A stretch of DNA of 8,161 nt from Lachnospiraceae bacterium UBA3802 (GTDB lineage Bacteria; Bacillota; Clostridia; Lachnospirales; Lachnospiraceae), in the NCBI GenBank assembly GCA_002369155.1, contig DFEM01000102.1, forward strand, positions 1-8,161, read 5' to 3'. Under the pieces are notes generated by a model. The model worked only from the letters and a program-made list of their open reading frames with translations, did not search any database and was not told the DNA's origin. Shown here piece after piece: positions 7,501-8,161 of this stretch (position 1 is its first letter; each line of letters begins with the position of its first letter). A program made the translations under genes and the position numbers.

Positions 7501-7971
7501 ATGCACATTGCGGTGATGGATGACAATATAGCTGACAGAAAACAGTTGGAGAGGCTTCTCGACAGGGAATCCGACAGAAGGATTCATACTACGGGGAACC
7601 TCTATATTGATTCGTTCGGAGCAGTTGATTCTCTTTTTATTGCACCCAAACAATACGAGTTTTTCATGGTAGATATTGCGAATAATCCCGGGGAATGCGT
7701 AAACATATCGAAGAAACTTCGTGAAATCGGGATAAAAGTTCCGGTTTGCATTTTAAGAAACCAAAACGAGTTTTCGGATTGCAAAGATCTTCCTGATGAT
7801 GTCCTTTTTTTGGAAAAGCCCATTAAAGTTGCAGAACTGACCGAAACCATCGATAAAGTCATTGCTTTATGGGAAGAAAAGAAAGACGCATACAAGATTC
7901 CCGATACGTCAGATGACATACCTGAGGCCAAAAAGAACATTTTCAGAAGGATTTTTGAATACTTTTACTGA
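7501..7971 (+). CDS. Stand-alone response-regulator receiver (REC) domain protein
   Basis: The 156-residue product carries a CheY-like receiver fold. The acidic pair D7-D8 follows the first beta strand (HIAVMDDN), the probable phosphorylation site is D58 in FFMVDIA, an aromatic switch F103 precedes the conserved lysine K106 in FLEKP. The switch Thr/Ser that normally follows beta-4 is absent: PVCILRNQ (81-88) puts Arg86 at that place. After the receiver (about 1-124) there is only a charged linker and an amphipathic tail, KKNIFRRIFEYFY (144-156); no DNA-binding or enzymatic output domain exists. It may act through protein contacts, as CheY-like single-domain regulators do, or as a phosphate relay. 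No histidine kinase is in the window. It lies just after a terminator with no recognisable promoter in between. Confidence 0.8.
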   Translation: MHIAVMDDNIADRKQLERLLDRESDRRIHTTGNLYIDSFGAVDSLFIAPKQYEFFMVDIANNPGECVNISKKLREIGIKVPVCILRNQNEFSDCKDLPDDVLFLEKPIKVAELTETIDKVIALWEEKKDAYKIPDTSDDIPEAKKNIFRRIFEYFY

Positions 7972-7987
7972 TTTTATTTTTTTTATG

Positions 7988-7996
7988 TGCTATAAT
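7988..7996 (+). promoter_or_regulatory. Extended -10 promoter for the GNAT gene
   Basis: A perfect TATAAT (7991-7996) is preceded by the TGn extension (7988-7990). The -35 at the 17-base position (7968-7973, CTGATT) is poor, which extended -10 promoters tolerate. Transcription would begin near 8003, giving a leader of about 27 bases. The -35 region overlaps the stop codon of the receiver gene. Confidence 0.55.
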
Positions 7997-8029
7997 AACT
8001 CGGTTTTTAGAGTTTTACGGAGAGAAAAT

Positions 8030-8161
8030 ATGAGTGACTGGAAAGTCAGAGAGATGACAATTGAAGATTACGAAGGTGTCAAAAAACTTTGGCTTTCAAT
8101 CAAAGGATTTGCGATAAGAAGCATTGACGATTCATATGAAGGCGTTGAAAAGTTCCTTAAA
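8030..8161 (+). CDS. GNAT-family N-acetyltransferase, N-terminal part (runs off the window)
   Basis: Forty-four codons are present before the window ends. The translation has the usual GNAT opening: a first strand WKVREMT (4-10), IEDYEGVKKLW (11-21) forming the first helix, and then GFAIRSIDDSYEGVEKFLK (26-44). The DDS-x-E-G-(I/V)-x-x-FL pattern is common in small GNAT enzymes whose next residues are usually RNP. Such proteins transfer an acetyl group from acetyl-CoA to an amine; the substrate cannot be told, and the acetyl-CoA-binding motif lies outside the window. GGAGAG at 8019-8024 is a good ribosome binding site five bases before the ATG, and an extended -10 promoter stands upstream. Confidence 0.8.
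   Translation, partial: MSDWKVREMTIEDYEGVKKLWLSIKGFAIRSIDDSYEGVEKFLK

Noticed and set aside
7940..7984. Terminator after the receiver gene, suggested by the T-run at 7972-7984
   Set aside because: The T-run is long, but the only pairing before it is a scattered TCAG...CTGA match with mismatches. No stable stem is visible.

Overview
The window looks like ordinary chromosome from a low- to mid-GC anaerobic Firmicute, most likely a clostridium of the Lachnospiraceae type (Butyrivibrio/Roseburia-like). This placement is an inference from the protein flavour of GlgP, MalQ and ArgG, the strong AGGAGG-type ribosome binding sites, and the AT-rich spacers between genes. I see no insertion sequence, phage gene, CRISPR array, tRNA or rRNA. 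Both ends cut through genes.

Layout. 1-558 (minus strand) is the N-terminal 186 codons of a multi-pass membrane protein resembling the GtrII glucosyltransferase family. A 168-base divergent spacer (559-726) holds candidate promoters for both directions and a perfect 14-base palindrome. Then, all on the plus strand: glgP (glycogen/maltodextrin phosphorylase, 727-3072), malQ (4-alpha-glucanotransferase, 3113-4642), argG (argininosuccinate synthase, 4750-5970), a small DUF1294 membrane protein (5999-6295), a membrane-anchored protein with a DUF4190-like N-terminus and a long acidic outer region (6374-7417), a strong intrinsic terminator (7437-7467), a stand-alone receiver-domain protein (7501-7971), and the first 44 codons of a GNAT acetyltransferase (8030 onward).

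How the genes work together. glgP and malQ form a classic storage-glucan breakdown pair: MalQ rearranges short maltodextrins into chains that GlgP can phosphorolyse to glucose-1-phosphate. They are 40 bases apart and probably share one mRNA. argG has its own good promoter (TTGACA, 18-base spacer, GATAAT), but no terminator separates it from malQ, so read-through is possible. The DUF1294 gene follows argG by 28 bases and is probably co-transcribed. The DUF4190-like gene, the receiver protein and the GNAT gene show no clear functional link to the upstream genes.

The most interesting points are regulatory or concern poorly known proteins: an AU-only hairpin between glgP and malQ that lies between a good Shine-Dalgarno and the malQ start; a receiver protein lacking the switch Thr/Ser and any output domain, placed just behind a terminator with no obvious promoter; and the uncharacterised acidic ectodomain protein. 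I found no convincing new multi-gene system here.
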